DNA from: JAFGLZ01 sp964622545 | GTDB taxonomy: Bacteria > Planctomycetota > Phycisphaerae > UBA1845 > JAFGLZ01 | Direction: 5' to 3' | NCBI GenBank assembly: GCA_964622545.1 | Contig: CAZUQM010000036.1 | Span: forward strand, 9,503-73,502 | DNA length: 64,000 nucleotides | Shown here: in pieces, positions 16,252 to 26,000 of the stretch | Numbering within the stretch: the stretch's first letter is position 1 | How the letters are laid out: every line of letters starts with the position of its first letter | Program-made: the position numbers and the translations under genes | The notes under the pieces: generated by a model | What the model was told of the DNA's origin: nothing | Databases searched by the model: none | The model's input: only the letters and a program-made list of their open reading frames with translations

Positions 16252-16914
16252 TTAGGAGCCCATCTCGTCGATCTTGTCGAGCTCCTGCCCGGCCTTGCTG
16301 AGCAGGTTCTCGATGTTCGACCGGATCTTCCGGGCGTCCTCTTTGGCCGCGGATTTGTAGCGCCCCAGGCTGCTGTTGGCCTCTTGGATGGCCTCCTCGG
16401 CACTCTCCAGGGCCACCGTGGCCTTGCTCTTGGCCGCGTCCTTCAGGCCGGAGACCTTCTTCTCGGCCCCGTCCCAGCGCTCACGGAGCTTGGCCAGCTT
16501 GTCGTTGGTCTCGCTGAGGAACTGATCCTTGGCCGACAGACCCTTCTCGACGGCCTCCTCGGCCTTGGCGACCTGATTGCCGATCTCCACGAGGGTCGCA
16601 TTGATGGTGGACTTGAGCTGGTCGAGCTCCTTGCCCGAGAGCTCCGTTAGCTTGGGCAGGCTGGTCTGGCGGAGGGTCTCGATCTTCTCCTCGGCCATTT
16701 CGGTGGCCGATTCGAGGGCATCGGCCTCGGCCTTGGCGAGCTTGGGCTTCTTACCCTTGGCATCGTCGATGCGGGTCTCCAAGTCCTGGATCTTCGTTTG
16801 CACATCGTTCTTGAATTGGTCCGCGGGCTGCTCGGTGTCGACCTTGCTCTTGCCGCAGCCGGTCAAGGCGGCCACGGCGAGACCCACAACAATACTCAGT
16901 GCGATGCGGTGCAT
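16252..16914 (-). CDS. coiled-coil lipoprotein
   Basis: 220 residues. The signal peptide ends in the lipobox LTGC with lipidated C20, so the mature protein is membrane-anchored. AAGGAG lies 8 nt before the ATG. The mature part is almost entirely charged and alanine-rich with heptad character (for example TKIQDLETRIDDAKGKKPKL and AEEAVEKGLSAKDQFLSE), predicting long coiled coils resembling apolipoprotein/LEA-like stress proteins. No catalytic motif is present. It follows the entericidin-like and DUF1328 genes on the same strand (71-bp gap), suggesting a common envelope-stress operon. Confidence 0.75.
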   Translation of the reverse strand: MHRIALSIVVGLAVAALTGCGKSKVDTEQPADQFKNDVQTKIQDLETRIDDAKGKKPKLAKAEADALESATEMAEEKIETLRQTSLPKLTELSGKELDQLKSTINATLVEIGNQVAKAEEAVEKGLSAKDQFLSETNDKLAKLRERWDGAEKKVSGLKDAAKSKATVALESAEEAIQEANSSLGRYKSAAKEDARKIRSNIENLLSKAGQELDKIDEMGS

Positions 16915-16985
16915 GGGGCAATCTCCTTTTTGAGACTCGATGCTGATCGATTCGCGGTGATGACTGTATTCCGGTCACCGCCGCC

Positions 16986-17216
16986 CTACGAGTGTTCCTC
17001 GGCCTCTTCCTCAATCGCCTCGCCGGCGTCCTCGAGGTCCTGGCCGAACCCTTCAGCGGTGTGACAGCCTGTCGTCAAGCCCATCGCGAGGACGACGGTC
17101 ACGACACCGTAGGCCAGGCGTCTGGCCGCCTTGTGCAGCACACTGCTCAGGACGGCCGGCGAGAACGCCGCTACGGCGCCTTGGCCCCGCTGGTGTTTGT
17201 GATGGTTGTTCTTCAT
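16986..17216 (-). CDS. entericidin-like small lipoprotein
   Basis: 76 residues from the ATG at 17216, just after GGAGG. After a basic, His-rich leader comes a hydrophobic segment and the lipobox LTTGC, then the short acidic mature part HTAEGFGQDLEDAGEAIEEE, which matches the entericidin pattern (GC-T-x-G-x-G-x-D-hydrophobic-x3-G-x2-I). Entericidins are small stress-regulated lipoproteins implicated in programmed lysis. The N-terminal leader is about 25 residues longer than usual. It is separated by 13 bp from the DUF1328 gene, so the two are co-transcribed. Confidence 0.75.
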   Translation of the reverse strand: MKNNHHKHQRGQGAVAAFSPAVLSSVLHKAARRLAYGVVTVVLAMGLTTGCHTAEGFGQDLEDAGEAIEEEAEEHS

Positions 17217-17229
17217 GCTTCCTCCGGCC

Positions 17230-17412
17230 TCACGGTTGTTGAGGTGGCCTTGCGCGTCCGCGGTAGCCGAAGAGCAGCGCGAGCACGAACAGCACGAGGA
17301 AGATGAAGAACAGGATCTTGGCGATGGCCGCAGCGCCCGCCGCGATGCCGGTGAAGCCGAACAGGGCTGCAATGATGGCGACCACTAAGAATACGACGGC
17401 CCAGTAGAGCAT
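17230..17412 (-). CDS. DUF1328 small membrane protein (second copy)
   Basis: 60 residues beginning MLYWAVVFLVVAIIAALFGF, with two membrane helices separated by TGIAAGAAAIAK and a basic C-terminus. AAGGAG lies 8 nt before the start. It is a paralogue of the 59-residue protein at 2024-2203. It is the first gene of a minus-strand set with the entericidin-like and coiled-coil lipoproteins. Function unknown, with a stress role inferred from neighbours. Confidence 0.88.
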   Translation of the reverse strand: MLYWAVVFLVVAIIAALFGFTGIAAGAAAIAKILFFIFLVLFVLALLFGYRGRARPPQQP

Positions 17413-17481
17413 GGCATGGTCTCCTTGCGACTACGTTGCGTCATTGGCCGGCCGCAGCCTGCTGCTGGGATCGAGCCCTAG

Positions 17482-17925
17482 CTACGAGCCCTGTGTCACG
17501 GCCACGGTCACATCGAAATCGACCACAACGACAGAGTGGTCGAAGGTGAAGGTGATGGTATCTCCGCAGTTGAAATCCGTTCCGTCGCGTTGGACCTCGG
17601 TGCGAGCGTCCGGCCCGCCACCGCCGATGACCTGGAGGTCGGCGTCGTCGACGATGATCGCCTGGAGATTCTCACATTCGCGCGAGAACGACGTCACCTC
17701 GCCCGGACTCAAGGTGACCTCAACTCGGGTCCCCGTCGCCGTGAGAACATCCTCCGGAACGAGCTGCTCACTGCCATAGAACAGGACCACTTCCACGTCG
17801 AAATCGGCGTTGTTGACCAGCCGAACGGTGGTGCGTGCCGGCCCGAAGAACGCCGCTAGCTGCTCGCATCCAGCGAGTCCCATCAGAATCAATGCACAGC
17901 CTAGGTAACTCCAGGTCCTTCTCAT
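17482..17925 (-). CDS. lipoprotein of unknown function, beta-rich
   Basis: 147 residues from the ATG at 17925 (GAAAGGA 8 nt upstream; longer in-frame starts lack one). The signal peptide ends with lipobox LAGC. The mature domain is predicted beta-rich, with RTTVRLVNNADFDVEVVLFYG near its start, a single Cys pair (RECEN and FNCGD) that could form a disulfide, and a strand-rich end VVVVDFDVTVAV. I do not recognise the family. The gene lies upstream of the DUF1328 group, separated by 69 bp, on the same strand. Confidence 0.65.
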   Translation of the reverse strand: MRRTWSYLGCALILMGLAGCEQLAAFFGPARTTVRLVNNADFDVEVVLFYGSEQLVPEDVLTATGTRVEVTLSPGEVTSFSRECENLQAIIVDDADLQVIGGGGPDARTEVQRDGTDFNCGDTITFTFDHSVVVVDFDVTVAVTQGS

Positions 17926-18087
17926 TGTGCGCGTCCTTTCAACTGTGGCCGTCGTCATGTCCCGGCCAGTCCGCATGTACCCAGACGGCATGGTCCCTTC
18001 ACCGCAGACTCGACCTCACACTTGACCCTGCCGACGGGCCCTCGGTCCCAAGGTTCCGCTCTGACGGGTCGGGGCGTCCTCGGCAGC

Positions 18088-18438
18088 TCACTGCCTTCTT
18101 TCGAACACGGCCGTGAGGGTCTGGTCTTCCCAGATGCGCTCGAGGATCAACTCGTTTCCCTTGAGCTCAGCCTGATACGACCGGTCCTCACCATCGTGCG
18201 GTTTCAGGGTCAGCGTGTTGCCTTCGTACTTGTAGACGCCAGAGGTCGTCTTGATGCCCCGCTCCTGTTCCTCGGCGTAGAACGACCCGTCCTTCTGAAA
18301 CGTCAGGCTCTGGTAGTCGAAATGCCGTCTGGCGGCCGTGGGGGTCACGGAGGTCAGCGACCACTTCCCCGTCATCGCGCAGCCGGGCAGCAAGCACAGG
18401 ATCATCCCACACAGCAGTACTCTTCCGTTGCGTCCCAT
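18088..18438 (-). CDS. small lipocalin-like lipoprotein, uncharacterised
   Basis: 116 residues from the ATG at 18438, preceded by GGAGG at 8 nt. The signal peptide ends in LLPGC (lipobox). The mature part reads GKWSLTSVTP near its start, then alternating strands (SLTFQKDGSFYAEEQERG, SGVYKYEGNTLTLKPHDGED), which is the pattern of small lipocalin-like or META-like beta barrels that report GxW near the N-terminus. No catalytic residue is recognisable. The gene stands alone between the lipoprotein cluster and the divergent czcD gene. Confidence 0.65.
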   Translation of the reverse strand: MGRNGRVLLCGMILCLLPGCAMTGKWSLTSVTPTAARRHFDYQSLTFQKDGSFYAEEQERGIKTTSGVYKYEGNTLTLKPHDGEDRSYQAELKGNELILERIWEDQTLTAVFERRQ

Positions 18439-18600
18439 CGTCAAGACCTCCTTACAAGGCACCAGCGATGTCTGTATCGCACGTCATCGCATGCGCCCGG
18501 GCTCTCTTCCGATGAGTTCGGATGATGGCACACCGCCGACGTGCGATGACTCAGTTCGCCGGGTTAGATGCCTCGACCGGACCGTCATGCATTAGTTCTG

Positions 18601-18617
18601 GATGAGAGCGTCTTCAT
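18601..18617. promoter_or_regulatory. 17-bp motif shared with the region upstream of the PAS kinase
   Basis: GATGAGAG-cg-TCTTCAT here and GATGAGAG-tt-TCTTCAT at 28111-28127 match at 15 of 17 positions. This copy lies about 100 bp before czcD and the other about 200 bp before the hybrid kinase. Shared regulation is possible but could also be chance. Confidence 0.25.
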
Positions 18618-18712
18618 CACACCAGACAGACCGCCCTGAACGACATCGAATCCTGTAAGGCGCCCTGGCCGGGCTTAGCGCAAACACGATAGGAAGGTCT
18701 TTCGGACTCACC

Positions 18713-19633
18713 ATGCATCAACATGCACACGACGCACACGACGGACACGGGGCTGGTGCCGCTCGAACGGCCAGCCGGAAACGACTGGTGATCACGCTGG
18801 TGTTGGTGGTCTCGTACATGATCGCCGAGGTCATCGGCGGGATCATTACCAACTCGCTGGCCCTGCTGGCCGACGCCGGCCACATGCTGACCGACGCGGC
18901 CGCGTTGGGGCTCAGTCTCTTTGCGCTCTGGATGGCCCAGCGACCGGCATCGAGTAAGAGCACGTTCGGGCATTACCGGGCGGAGATCCTGGCGGCCCTG
19001 GTCAACGGCGCGGCGCTCGTGGCGATCGCCATCTATATCTTCATCGAGGCCTACCAACGCTTTCTGGCCTCGCCGCCGGTGATGGGCGGCGTGATGATGG
19101 TGATCGCGATAGGCGGTCTTCTCATCAACGTGGCGGGCCTGTTCGTGCTGCACTCGGCACGGAACGAGAGCCTGAACGTCAAGGGGGCGTGGCTTCACGT
19201 GCTCGGTGACGCGATGGGCAGCGTCGGGGCGATTGTCGGCGGCCTGCTGATCTGGCTGTACGGCTGGCTCTGGGCCGACCCGCTGGTCAGCGTGGTCATC
19301 GGCGTGCTGATCGTCTACTCGTCCTGGAACCTTCTCAAACAGGCCACGGCGGTGCTGATGGAGCAGGCGCCCGGGCATATCGACGTCGATGAGGTCCGCC
19401 AGGCCATGATGGCCGCCGACGGCGTGACGGGCGTTCACGACCTTCACGTGTGGTCGATCACGACGGGACAGGAGTCGCTCTCGGCGCACGTGTCGATCGA
19501 GGATCGTGTGGAGCCGGCCGACCTGTTGCGCGAGCTCCGGCGCAGGTTGCACGACCGCTTCGGCATCGATCACGTGACGCTTCAGCTCGATCCGGAGGGC
19601 TTCGAGGAGAACTGCGTCGGGCTGCATGCGTAG
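18713..19633 (+). CDS. czcD: cation diffusion facilitator, CzcD/ZitB type
   Basis: 306 residues. The N-terminus is histidine-rich (MHQHAHDAHDGHG), typical of Zn/Cd/Co exporters. Six membrane helices follow, with the metal-site motif LADAGHMLTD in helix 2 (the HxxxD pair) and a matching site in helix 5 (HVLGDAMGS). The C-terminal cytoplasmic domain (about 215-300) has the HDLHVWSITTG pattern of the CDF dimerisation domain. It exports divalent metal in exchange for protons across the inner membrane. It is monocistronic and convergent with the egtD operon. Confidence 0.93.
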   Translation: MHQHAHDAHDGHGAGAARTASRKRLVITLVLVVSYMIAEVIGGIITNSLALLADAGHMLTDAAALGLSLFALWMAQRPASSKSTFGHYRAEILAALVNGAALVAIAIYIFIEAYQRFLASPPVMGGVMMVIAIGGLLINVAGLFVLHSARNESLNVKGAWLHVLGDAMGSVGAIVGGLLIWLYGWLWADPLVSVVIGVLIVYSSWNLLKQATAVLMEQAPGHIDVDEVRQAMMAADGVTGVHDLHVWSITTGQESLSAHVSIEDRVEPADLLRELRRRLHDRFGIDHVTLQLDPEGFEENCVGLHA

Positions 19634-19688
19634 GCCGCGACCGCTCCCCCTGCCAACAAGCCCAACCGGGAGACACCGTCGTCCCATC

Positions 19689-20669
19689 TTAGCCCGATGA
19701 GGGCACGAGGTATTGCACGCTGAACAACCGCTGCGGGTCGGTCCATACGTCCGTCACTGTGAGGCCGGCCCGCCGCGCCAGGGCCGCGAACTCGTCCACG
19801 GCGTACTTGTACGAATACTCGGTTCGGACGGGTTCGTCGGCATCGAACATCACGCCCACGCCGTCGAGGTGAACGACCTGCCGGCATCGGCTGACCAGGG
19901 CCATCTCGATCCGGCCATGCCGCTCATCGTAGGGCGCCTGGTAGGTGAACCGCTTCAGGTTGAAGTCGGCATTGAGCTCGCGGTTGAGCCGGACCAGGAT
20001 GTTCATGGCGAAGTCGCGGGACACGCCTTCGGCATCGTTGTAGGCCGGCTCGAGGATGTCGGCATCCTTCTTGAGGTCGACGCCGATCAGCACGCCGCCG
20101 TCGCGCCCGCTGAGCTCGGCCATCTGTCGCAGGATGTCGACGGCCACCGTCGGGGTGAAGTTGCCGATCGTGGAGCCGGGAAAGAAGGCGATGCGTTTGC
20201 GGACGCCGTTGCCGCAAGGAGGCAGCTCGTAGTCGCTGGTGAAGTCGGCACAGACGGGCAGGACCTCCAGGTCGGGGAAGCGCTCCTCGGTCTGGGTTGC
20301 GAACTCGACGAGCTGCTCCCGGGCCACGTCGATGGGCACATAGCCGGCGGGCTCCTCGAGGCCTCCCAGCAAGAGCTGGGTCTTGACGCCGCTGCCGCTG
20401 CCGGGCTCGACGACGAGCGCGCCGGGTCCGATGCGGTCGGCGACCGCGGCCATGTTTCGGCGGAGGATGGCGATCTCGGTGCGCGTGGGGTAGTACTCGT
20501 CGGTGTCGCAGATGGCCTCGAAGAGACGGGCCCCGCGCTCGTCGTAGAGGTACTGGCTCGGGAAGTACTTGGGCCGGTCGGACAGCCCGCTCAGGACGTC
20601 GTCACGCATCGTGGCGGTCTCGGGGCTGCAGTCGTGAACGGCGATCGTGTTCGTGCTCTGTGTCGTCAT
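19689..20669 (-). CDS. egtD: L-histidine N-alpha-methyltransferase EgtD
   Basis: 326 residues, the normal EgtD length. SAM binding is shown by VVEPGSGSG (about 86-94). The amino-acid site matches my memory of the mycobacterial enzyme: Asn in STIGNF (about N169), Met in RIEM (about M255), and Glu and Ser in RTEYSYK (about E283, S285). Glu and Met at these positions are the ones that specify histidine. The enzyme trimethylates histidine to hercynine, the betaine precursor of ergothioneine. It is the last gene of a four-gene minus-strand operon, 39 bp after the fused transporter gene. No egtB or egtC is present in the window; the sulfur step is assigned instead to the fusion at 23009-26410. Confidence 0.92.
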   Translation of the reverse strand: MTTQSTNTIAVHDCSPETATMRDDVLSGLSDRPKYFPSQYLYDERGARLFEAICDTDEYYPTRTEIAILRRNMAAVADRIGPGALVVEPGSGSGVKTQLLLGGLEEPAGYVPIDVAREQLVEFATQTEERFPDLEVLPVCADFTSDYELPPCGNGVRKRIAFFPGSTIGNFTPTVAVDILRQMAELSGRDGGVLIGVDLKKDADILEPAYNDAEGVSRDFAMNILVRLNRELNADFNLKRFTYQAPYDERHGRIEMALVSRCRQVVHLDGVGVMFDADEPVRTEYSYKYAVDEFAALARRAGLTVTDVWTDPQRLFSVQYLVPSSG

Positions 20670-20708
20670 CGGGAACGCACCTTTCGGTCTGTCTTTGGGT
20701 CGCGCGTG

Positions 20709-22226
20709 TCACGCCTGCGGTTTCCGGCGCAGGCCTTTGGGTACGACAAGCCGGTCCACGAGCTCGAAGGCGCCTTGCACGAGCAGGGCGAGGGCGGCCG
20801 CGGGGACCGCGCCCTGGAGGATCGTGCCGTAGTCGTTGAGCCGGATGCCGGTGAAGATCGGGTCGCCGTAGCCTCCGGCGCCGATGAAGCCGCCCAGGGT
20901 CGCGAAGCCCACGTTGATGACGGCGGCCGTCTTGATGCCGGCCAGGATCATCCGCGAGGCCAGCGGGAGCTCGATCCGCCACAGTCGGACCCACGACGGC
21001 AGGCCCAGGGCCCTTGCCGACTCGTCCAGCGACGGTGGAATGCCTCGCAGACCGGTGTAGGTATTCCGGACGATCGGCAGTAACGAGTAGAGGAACAGGG
21101 CCACGACCGCCTGCGGATAGCCGAGCTCGTCCGAGACGTAGCTGACCGGACGAATCAGCAGGACCAGCAAGGCGATGGCCGGGATCGTCTGGATGATGCC
21201 CACCACGCCGAGGATCGGCTGGGCGAACTCGCCCTGACGGGCGGCCAGGATGCCCAGGGGGATGGCCACGAGCACGGCCGCGGCGAGCGAGACGCCGACC
21301 ATGTTGAGGTGCTCGAGGGTGTAGCGTCCGATGTCTTGGAGGTCGCTTCGATCAGCGACGTGCGACTCGATTCCGAGCGTCTGGGTGAGGAAGTCCGCCG
21401 AGGCCTGGCTTTCGCTGACGCCGTCGAGCTCCACGGCCGCGTTCATCTCGGTCATGGTGGTCTCATCGATTTTGGCCTGAAGCGCGTGCAGGGCCGCGAC
21501 GAGCCTCGGCGTTCGCTCGCGGAGCTCGGCCCGATAGACGAACACGGCGTGGTATCGGGGGAAGTGCTCGAGGTCGTCCTCGAGGCGTCGGAGGCCGAGC
21601 TTACGAATCTTGGCGTCGGTGGCGTAGAGGTCGGTGACCTGGATGACGCCCTTGTCGAGGGCCTCGTAGGCCAGGCCGTGCTCGAGGCCTCGGACATCCT
21701 GATGGGGCAGACGGTAACGTCTGGCCAGGGCGTCCCAGCCGTCGGCCCGCTTCATGAACTCGTTGCTGAAGCGGAGGTTCAGGTTGGGGTGTCGGCGAAG
21801 GTCGCTGATGGTCCGGATGCCGAGCTCATCGGCCAGCTCGGCTTTCATGCCGATGACGTACGTGTTGTTGAAGCCGAGCGAGTCGGTCATGCGCAGGCCC
21901 GATTCGCGGAGCTTGCGGCGGAGGTCGTCGGGGCCGGCGATGTCGTGGCCGGCGAAGATCTCCTTGGTCATCGTGCCGGTGTACTCGGGGTAGAGGTCGA
22001 TCTGCCCGGCGAGCAGGGCCTCCCAGAGCAGCCGCGTTCCGCCGAGGCCCTCGACGTGCTCGAGGTCGATGCCCTCGCTCTCGGCCAGGTGGACGACCAT
22101 CTCGGCGAGGATGACCGATTCGGTGAAGGCCTTGGACCCGATGCGGAGGTCGTTCGTCTCGGCGGAGGCTGAGTGCGCCGTCAGGAGCAGACACACAAGC
22201 GTCGTGGTGCCGGTGCGAATCGTCAT
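20709..22226 (-). CDS. betaine-type ABC transporter, binding protein fused to permease
   Basis: 505 residues, starting at the ATG at 22226, which overlaps the ATPase stop by 4 bp (ATGA), so translation is coupled. Residues 1-23 are a signal peptide (AHSASA). Residues about 26-285 form an OpuAC/ProX-type binding domain (GSKAFTESVILAEM near 30-43, LYPEYTGT near 78-84). Residues about 305-495 form the permease with the GFIGAGGYGDPI-type EAA region. OpuC-like systems take up quaternary ammonium compounds. The fused EgtU ergothioneine transporters that I recall have the permease first; here the binding domain is first. Ergothioneine, hercynine or glycine betaine are possible ligands, and the egtD context favours the first two. 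Confidence 0.88.
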   Translation of the reverse strand: MTIRTGTTTLVCLLLTAHSASAETNDLRIGSKAFTESVILAEMVVHLAESEGIDLEHVEGLGGTRLLWEALLAGQIDLYPEYTGTMTKEIFAGHDIAGPDDLRRKLRESGLRMTDSLGFNNTYVIGMKAELADELGIRTISDLRRHPNLNLRFSNEFMKRADGWDALARRYRLPHQDVRGLEHGLAYEALDKGVIQVTDLYATDAKIRKLGLRRLEDDLEHFPRYHAVFVYRAELRERTPRLVAALHALQAKIDETTMTEMNAAVELDGVSESQASADFLTQTLGIESHVADRSDLQDIGRYTLEHLNMVGVSLAAAVLVAIPLGILAARQGEFAQPILGVVGIIQTIPAIALLVLLIRPVSYVSDELGYPQAVVALFLYSLLPIVRNTYTGLRGIPPSLDESARALGLPSWVRLWRIELPLASRMILAGIKTAAVINVGFATLGGFIGAGGYGDPIFTGIRLNDYGTILQGAVPAAALALLVQGAFELVDRLVVPKGLRRKPQA

Positions 22227-22975
22227 GGCGCCGCCCCCTCGGCCGTAGCCAGCGGTCCGCGTTGGGCGTTGACGAACTCGGTGACGAACGCCTCGGCCGG
22301 TGCGTCGAGCAGGTCGCAGAACGAGCCGGACTGGACGATCCGTCCTTGGCGCATCAGCACGATCGTGTCGGCGAAGTAGCCGGCCTCGCCGAGGTCGTGC
22401 GTGACCATGACGACGGTCTTGCCGAGCGTTCGGTAGATGGAGCGGAGGTCGGCCTGGAGCCTTCTTCGGATCATCGGGTCGAGGGCGCCGAGCGGCTCGT
22501 CCATGAGCAGGACGTCGGGGTCGAGCATGAGGGCCCGCATGAGGCTGACGCGTTGGCTCTGGCCGCCGGACAGTTGGGCGGGGTAGCGATCCAGTCCGCT
22601 GGCGGGCAGGCCGGTGAGCTCGAGCAGCTCGTCCAGGCGGTCGTCGATGCGCTGTCGGTCCCAGGCGAGGTGGCGGGCCACCAGCGTGGCGTTGGCTCGG
22701 GCGGTGAGGTGCGGGAAGAGGCCGCCGTCCTGGATGACGTAGCCCATCTTGCGGCGGAGGCGCATGACGTTGTCGGACCGGACGAGCTCGCCTTCGAAGC
22801 GGACCTGTCCGGCGTCGGGACGGACCAGTCCGATCATCAGGCGCAGCAGCGTGGACTTGCCGCACCCGCTCGGGCCGATGAGCACGGTGGTCTTGCCGGC
22901 CCCGACGGTCAGGTCGAGGGCGTCGACGGCGGCGGTGGTGCCGTAATGCTTGGATAGATCGGTCAGCTCAAACAC
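22223..22975 (-). CDS. ABC transporter ATPase, OpuCA/EgtV-like
   Basis: 250 residues from a GTG at 22975 with GGGAG 9 nt upstream; a GTG six codons earlier (22993) is the alternative. Walker A GPSGCGKST, signature LSGGQSQR and Walker B VLLMDEPLGALD are all intact, followed by the His switch (MVTHDLGEA). It lacks the C-terminal CBS domains of OpuCA, which makes it like the short ATPases of ergothioneine-type importers. It powers the fused binding protein/permease encoded next, with which it overlaps by 4 bp. It follows the fusion enzyme gene after only 33 bp. Confidence 0.92.
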   Translation of the reverse strand: MFELTDLSKHYGTTAAVDALDLTVGAGKTTVLIGPSGCGKSTLLRLMIGLVRPDAGQVRFEGELVRSDNVMRLRRKMGYVIQDGGLFPHLTARANATLVARHLAWDRQRIDDRLDELLELTGLPASGLDRYPAQLSGGQSQRVSLMRALMLDPDVLLMDEPLGALDPMIRRRLQADLRSIYRTLGKTVVMVTHDLGEAGYFADTIVLMRQGRIVQSGSFCDLLDAPAEAFVTEFVNAQRGPLATAEGAAP

Positions 22976-23008
22976 AAGCCGAGACTCCCGCACCGGCCTG
23001 GGCCGGTG

Positions 23009-26000
23009 CTATTTGCACGGCAGGAAACGGACGGTCGTCTCCATCTCCGACAAGACGTGCTCGAGGGCGCCGATGGCGTGCTCGATGTCCTCCTCCGTGG
23101 TGTCGCGCGAGAGCGAGAATCGAACGGAGCAGTGCGCCTCTTCCTCGGTCTTGCCCATCGCGAGCAAGACATGGGTCGGCTCGGGTGATCCGGCCTTGCA
23201 CGCCGAGCCGGCCGAGAGCGAGACGCCCATCAGGTCCATGGCGACGACGACGCTCTCGCCGCGAAGCGAGGGCAGCGTCAGGTTGACGACGTTGGGCAGG
23301 CGTCGATCGGGATGGCCGTTGAGGCGGGCCTCGGGGATCAAGGCCCGTACGCCCTGCTCGAGACGGTCGCGGAGGGACTGCATCGCCCGCGACCGATCGA
23401 GGGCGTGGAACGCGAGCTCGGCGGCCTTGCCGAGACCGACGATGGCCGGGACGTTTTCGGTGCCGGCCCGCAGGCCGCCCTCCTGCTTGCCGCCGTGGAT
23501 GAGCGGCTCGAGCTCGAGGCCCCTTTTGACGAAGAGGGCGCCGACGCCTTTGGGCCCGTGGAACTTGTGGCCCGAGACGGTCAGCATATCGACGTCCAGG
23601 TCCTCGACGTCGACGGGGATCTTGGCCACCGCCTGCACGGCGTCGCAGTGGACGAGCGCGCCGCGATCGTGGGCGACGGCGCACAGCTCCTTGACGGGCT
23701 GGATCGTGCCCACCTCGTTGTTGGCGAGCATGATCGAGACGAGCGCGGTGTCGTCGGTCATCGCCTTCCGCAGGGCGTCGGGGCTGACCAGGCCGTGCTC
23801 ATCGACGTCGAGGTAGCTGACCCGGTGGCCGAGGCGCTCCAGGAAGCGGCACGTCTGGAGGACGCAGGGGTGCTCGACGCGGGAGGTGATCAGGTGGCGG
23901 CTGCCGTTGCCGCTGGCCAGCATGGGGCCCTTGAGCGCGAGGTTGTTGGCCTCCGAGCCTCCACCGGTGAAGAGGATCCGTCTCGGCCGGGTGTTGAGCA
24001 GCTTGGCGACGTGACGACGGGCTGTGTCCATCGCCTCGCGGGCGTCTCGGCCGACGCTGTGGATGCTGGAGGGGTTGCCGTGGCTCTCGCCGAGGTGCGG
24101 CAGCATGGCCTCGCGGACGGACTCGTGGACGCAGGTGGTGGCGGCGTTGTCGAGGTCGATGCGTTTCCTTGCGGGCCTCGGCCGGGTCTTCGGATGCAGG
24201 AGATGGGGCTCGCACATCGTCACGTGCTTGCAGGCCTGGCTACGGGTGGTCTCGGTGCCCTCCTCGACCTTGGCGACCTCGCAGAGCAACGCTTTGTAGA
24301 CCGGAAAGCCGGATATCTCGTCGACGTTGTCCTTGTCCGTCAGCTCGTTCACGTTCCATTCGCGCCAGGCCTTCGGTCCGACGGGCGTGCCTCCGCCCTG
24401 GTTGCACTCGATCGCGCCCGGGGCAATGTCGTCGGTTACGCGGGCGCGGAACGGCACGGAGCCGCGCGGGGTGCTGACCTCGACGAGGTCGCCGCTGCGG
24501 ATGCCTCGGGCCTCGGCGTCGACGGTGTTCATCTCGACGGAGGGCTCGGGGTGGTCCTTGACCAGGCCGGGGATGCCGTGGTGCTGGGAATGGAAATCCG
24601 TGTGGGGCCGGGCGCCCGAGTTGAACACGAGCGGGAAGCGCTCGCGCAGCTCGGGGGCGCCGAGGGGGCCCTCTGTGGGTTCGGTGTACTTGGGCAGCGG
24701 CTCGTAGCCGTAGTCCTCCAGGATCGTGGCGTGGATCTCGAACTTGCCGGTGGGCGTATCGAAGCCCGGCTTGCCGTCGGGGCGGAGACCGCCCTTCTCC
24801 CACTTCTTGTATTCCATCATGGGCGTGGGCACCTTGACCCATCCGCCGGCCTGACGGACGTCGTCGAGGGTGAAGCCCGAGCCCTCGAGCACGAAGCGGA
24901 TCATGTCCTCCTCGCTCTGCGGGTAGAGGTGTCCGTAGCCGAGCCGTCGGGCGAGCTCGGCCATGATGAGGTAGTCGTTCCGCGCCTCGCCTACCGGCTC
25001 GATGAGCTTCTCGCGGAGTCGGAACACGGGCCCGTAGGTCACGTACGAGTCGATCTCGAACATGGTCGTGGCCGGGAGGACGACGTCCGCGTAGGCGGCG
25101 TCGGCCGTCAGGGTACGGTCGATGCACACGAGGAAGTCGAGCTTCTCGAGCACGGCGCGCCAGACGGGCGTCTGCGACCACGAGGTCAGCAGGTGGGCGC
25201 CGTGGACGATGAGGCCTCGAATGGGATACGGGTCGCCGCCGAGGACCGATTCGATGAGGTGCGTGGCGTGCGGCTCGTGGCGATAGTGCGTGTAGATGGG
25301 GAACCTCTCGACGTCGACCGCGCGGTCGAGATCGACGTTCGGCTGATTGCAGGAGCGGTTGATCGGGAACTGGCCGCTGTCCATCGCCAGGCCGATGCCA
25401 CCGGGCACGTCGAGCTTGCCGGCCAGGGCGAAGAGGGTGAGCACGGCCCGGATGGCCTGCACGCCGCTGTTGGAGTACTCCAGGCCGGTGTACATCACGG
25501 GGCAGGCGCCGGAGGCCCGGCAGATGCGTCGAGCCAGATCGCGGATGACGTCGGCCGGCACGCCGGTGATCGTCGCGGCCACCTCGGGCGAGACGTGCTG
25601 GACGTAGGTCCGCAGCTCGTCGAAGCCGTGGCACCAGTTGTCGACGAAGGCCTCGTCGTAGAGTTCCTCATCGATCATCACGCCAATCATGCTGAGGGCG
25701 AGGGCCCCGTCGGTCCCGGGCCGGATGGGCACCCATTGTGCGTTGCAGCGGGTGACGGTCTCGGTGCGGCGGGGGTCGATGACGACGACGTCGGCGCCTC
25801 GGTTGGCAGCGGCCTCGAGGCGGTGCATGTCCAGCGGGGGCGAATCGGTCGCGGGATTGGTGCCCCAGACGACGAGCAGCTCGGCGTTCTCCATATCGGT
25901 GAACATGTTGACGAGCATGCGGCCCATGGTGACGTGGGGGGCGATCATCGCGAACGAGACGTAGCAGAGGGCGCCGACGCCCATCGTGTTCGGCGAACCG

